Source of the DNA: Granulicella sp. L46
GTDB lineage: Bacteria > Acidobacteriota > Terriglobia > Terriglobales > Acidobacteriaceae
Direction of reading: 5' to 3'
Assembly (NCBI RefSeq): GCF_009765785.1
Contig: NZ_LMUT01000012.1
Span: 953,425-1,017,424 of the forward strand
DNA length: 64,000 bases
In this document: positions 61,732 through 64,000 of the stretch, piece after piece
How positions within the stretch are numbered: the stretch's first letter is position 1
Layout: each line of letters starts with the position of its first letter
Notes under the pieces: model-generated
Told to the model about the DNA's origin: nothing
Seen by the model: only the letters and a program-made list of their open reading frames with translations
Databases searched by the model: none
Program-made: the position numbers and the translations under genes

Positions 61732-63038
61732 GGATGGACCCCGGTGGCGTTGCCAGAGGATGTCGTGTCGGGCCCTTCGAAGATGTCGAAGGTGGGCGCG
61801 GTGTTGTCGAGGGTGATGTTGATGTTGGGCGTGACCTGACCGGCCTGCACGGTGACGTAGTCGATCTGGCGGGGGACGGTGCAGTCGATGGTGGAGAAGT
61901 TGGCGTCGGTTGCACTCTCGTGCGCGTTCCAATACTCGCCGGGGCCGGGGAGCGGGATGATGGGGTCGTTGGGGCCGATTACTCCGCCGTCGTTGATGGA
62001 ACTGGCTTCGACTGCATAGGTGCCGGCGAGGATGGGGATCTCGAACCAGCCGAGCAGAGCGGCGTTGCGCGAGCCGAAGGAGTCGCCGTCGGCGTTGTTA
62101 CCGTAGAAGCCGTGGGGGCAGGCTGAGGCTGGCGTACAGGCGAGGTAGTTAGAGGTGTAGGGCTGCCCAGGGTTGCCGGTAAAGCGGAAGCCGGAGATTG
62201 AGGACCAGGCTTGAGAGCGATCCTCACCTGCGGTCGTGCCGGACATTGCGGGGTGCGCGGCGACGAGAACGTCCTGGACGTGACTCTGGCCGTCGGAGAA
62301 GAGCACGAGACCGGTGATGGTGCCGTAGACGGAGTTGAAGGTGGCGGACGGATAGAGCCACGAGATCCAGGCCTTGTCGTCTGATGTGAGGCCGGCCTGG
62401 CTAGTGAGTTGGAAGTACATGATGGGCAAGGCGGCGATGTCAGCGGTGGATGTGCCGCAGGGGTCCACGCCTGGAAGCGAGTGATCGAGACCGAAGAAGT
62501 GGCCGAGTTCGTGCAGCATGACTTGGTCCTGCTGCTGCTCGGTGAGATTGGAGCCGCCGGTGAAGACGGACATTGCGCTGACGATGTGTCCGTCTTGACT
62601 CAGCTTGCAGGGAGAGGTAAAGCCGATGACGGAGGCGTCGCCGACGAGCTGCGAGAAGAGGCTGCCGTTGCTGTCGAAGATCATGGGCGACTGCTGGCCG
62701 CTGTCGCAGGAACCGGTGACGGCGTTGAAGTCGGCGACGGTGGCGACATGGCCGCTGGTGACGCCGAGGATAGGGCCGGTGTTCGTAGCCGAGAGAGCGA
62801 CGGTGGGAAGTTGCGTCCAGGCGGCAAAGGCGTTGGCGAGGTCGGCGGTCGCAGTGGCGCTAGAGAGCATACCGAGTGTGCCGCTATCGACGCGGTACTG
62901 GACGGGCTGCGCGTTGTTCCAGACGAAGGGCTGACCGTCGACACCAAAAGACGGGCTGCCGACGAGCAAGGGGCCGCCCGCACCGGCAGCGAGGGAGCTC
63001 AGAAGGAGGACAGTGGCGCAGAGCAGAGTGCGCTTCAT
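61728..63038 (-). CDS. Secreted matrixin-like zinc metalloprotease
   Basis: 436 aa. Signal peptide (MKRTLLCATVLLLSSLAAGA). QVMLHELGHFFGLDHS contains HExxHxxGxxH, the metzincin zinc site, near residue 178, followed by IMYFQ as a Met-turn candidate. The C-terminal 200 residues contain a carboxypeptidase-regulatory-like module (VYGTITGLVLFSDGQSHVQD). Overlaps both neighbours by 4 bp (ATGA upstream, GTGA downstream). Confidence 0.83.
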   Translation of the reverse strand: MKRTLLCATVLLLSSLAAGAGGPLLVGSPSFGVDGQPFVWNNAQPVQYRVDSGTLGMLSSATATADLANAFAAWTQLPTVALSATNTGPILGVTSGHVATVADFNAVTGSCDSGQQSPMIFDSNGSLFSQLVGDASVIGFTSPCKLSQDGHIVSAMSVFTGGSNLTEQQQDQVMLHELGHFFGLDHSLPGVDPCGTSTADIAALPIMYFQLTSQAGLTSDDKAWISWLYPSATFNSVYGTITGLVLFSDGQSHVQDVLVAAHPAMSGTTAGEDRSQAWSSISGFRFTGNPGQPYTSNYLACTPASACPHGFYGNNADGDSFGSRNAALLGWFEIPILAGTYAVEASSINDGGVIGPNDPIIPLPGPGEYWNAHESATDANFSTIDCTVPRQIDYVTVQAGQVTPNINITLDNTAPTFDIFEGPDTTSSGNATGVHP

Positions 63039-63688
63039 CGGACGGCTCCCGGACTCTGGACGAGGAGATGGACGGACTCCTTAAGGGCGGTGAGGGGGAT
63101 GGGGCCTCGCTGGAACGACTGCACAGTGGCGCGGGATTTTGCCGAGAGTTTGCCCGCATTCAGTGCGCCCGAGCGAACGACATTGTCGAAGAGGCCGGAG
63201 TTCTGGTTGGCGTTGATGGCGTAGTCCTGGCCGTCGGCGCCCTTTACGACGCGAAACCGGCCCTGCTGAAGACCAACCGGAGTGATGAAGCCGAGAGGGG
63301 TGGGGCCGTTGAGGAAGAGCAGAACTTCATCGCCCAGGTGGTAGCCGGCGTGGTCGGAGATGTCGCGGACGTCCCAGAGGAATTCGCGGAAGGTGAAGGT
63401 GGTCGGCGCCTGACCTTTGAGGACGTCGTCGACTGCAAGAGTGAGGACGAGGGTCTGGAGATGGTTGTAGCGTGGGTCGGGCTCAACGGTCGCGGAGACG
63501 ACGCGGCCTTGGATGATCTGGCCGGCGTTCGAGCTGAGATCGGCGAGATTGCGCGGCAACGTAATGGCTCCGCGCTGCGCATGAGCAGCCGAGGAAACAC
63601 AAAAGATTGCGGCGAGAGAAACGATGACCGCGACTGTGAAATCGATGGACAGAGTCCGGCCGAGTGCTCGGGATTTTGTGACCCGCAT
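63035..63688 (-). CDS. Secreted protein of unknown function
   Basis: 217 aa with a signal peptide (hydrophobic to about AAHAQ). Strand-rich: IIQGRVVSATVEPDPRYNHL, VLTLAVDDVLKG, EVLLFLNGPTPLGFITPVGL. Such exported, CBM-less proteins often accompany the matrixin-like proteases of Acidobacteria; no named family. First gene of the coupled operon, divergent from the kinase gene. Confidence 0.7.
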   Translation of the reverse strand: MRVTKSRALGRTLSIDFTVAVIVSLAAIFCVSSAAHAQRGAITLPRNLADLSSNAGQIIQGRVVSATVEPDPRYNHLQTLVLTLAVDDVLKGQAPTTFTFREFLWDVRDISDHAGYHLGDEVLLFLNGPTPLGFITPVGLQQGRFRVVKGADGQDYAINANQNSGLFDNVVRSGALNAGKLSAKSRATVQSFQRGPIPLTALKESVHLLVQSPGAVR

Positions 63689-63817
63689 ACCTGATTCCTG
63701 CTATGGTTCGATTTCTTGATTGGGAGAATTTATAGCATAACAGCCTTGGCGGCGTCGAACAGCTTTGCTATGCATGCGGCGTATAACCTGGGCACGAGAG
63801 ATATAATCCGCCTCACG

Positions 63818-64000
63818 ATGTCTTTGTCCGCAGGCACACAGCTGGACGGATATGAAATACTCGGCCTCCTCGGTTCGGGAGGAATGGGCGAGGTATATCG
63901 CGCTCTAGACCCTGTTTTGAAACGAGAAGTGGCAATCAAGGTCCTGCCCGCCTCGGTTGCGCAAAATCTTGAACGCCTGCGGCGTTTCGAACTCGAGGCG
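63818..64000 (+). CDS. Serine/threonine protein kinase, N-terminal part (cut by window edge)
   Basis: First 61 codons only. [20 protein letters not shown] is the glycine-rich loop, and VAIKVLP carries the ATP-binding lysine of PknB-type kinases. Acidobacteria often carry kinases of this type with long C-terminal sensor parts, which lie outside the window. Confidence 0.88.
   Translation, partial: MSLSAGTQLDGYEILGLLGSGGMGEVYRALDPVLKREVAIKVLPASVAQNLERLRRFELEA

Overview
The window looks like a chromosomal segment of an Acidobacteriota bacterium of the Terriglobia/Acidobacteriaceae type (Granulicella, Edaphobacter or Terriglobus-like). This is inferred from protein flavour: DUF4112, DUF3300 and DUF481 proteins, Oar-like TonB receptors, a two-subunit KorAB, many TTG starts, and intergenic repeats built on CCCGAGGCTGAAGCCTCGGG. 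It is not from a database match. There are three tRNA genes (Pro, His, Arg). I saw no rRNA, CRISPR array, transposase, integrase or phage module.

Layout. 0-4.3 kb: the 5' part of pabB (cut by the window edge), a hairpin-repeat array, an EF-P-like factor of the EfpL/YeiP type, and KorAB 2-oxoacid:ferredoxin oxidoreductase. 4.5-20.7 kb (GC-rich housekeeping style): a Tat-exported GH2 glycosidase, a HugZ-like protein coupled to LolA, a general-stress flavoprotein, a GH20 hexosaminidase followed by a giant fusion (Na+/solute symporter + serine hydrolase + NamZ exo-muramidase), two FAD oxidoreductases and a KduD-like SDR. 20.9-26.2 kb: a catabolic-looking cluster with an alpha/beta hydrolase of dehalogenase type, a reductive-dehalogenase-like Fe-S protein, three AhpD/CMD-family proteins and an MFS carrier. 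26.3-30.4 kb: tRNA-Pro, DUF4112, tRNA-His and a TonB-dependent receptor.

30.5-57.0 kb is the most unusual part. It is visibly less GC-rich and carries an arylsulfatase with its formylglycine-generating enzyme, an oxygen-independent sulfatase maturase (anSME), two DUF481 proteins, DUF2490 and DUF3300 proteins, a secreted CYTH protein, a SixA-like phosphatase, many small membrane proteins (DUF1232, DUF202, DUF1622, TRIC, a channel-like protein), four response regulators without a kinase, and a sortase with an LPKTG substrate. Almost every transcription unit here is preceded by the same 16-bp dyad, CTGTCA-N4-TGACAG (CTG-N10-CAG). I found 15 copies. In 13 of them a -10-like hexamer (usually TAnnnT) begins exactly 24 bases after the dyad; in the other two it begins 25 bases after. 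This predicts a dedicated regulon with the activator site centred near -43, probably bound by one or both of the NarL/LuxR-type regulators encoded inside the island, whose recognition helices are nearly identical. I consider this the main candidate for an undescribed system.

57.3-64 kb: DUF72 and YheT proteins, tRNA-Arg, a translationally coupled three-gene operon for secreted proteins (unknown protein, matrixin-like metalloprotease, Ig-like lipoprotein), and the start of a Ser/Thr protein kinase.
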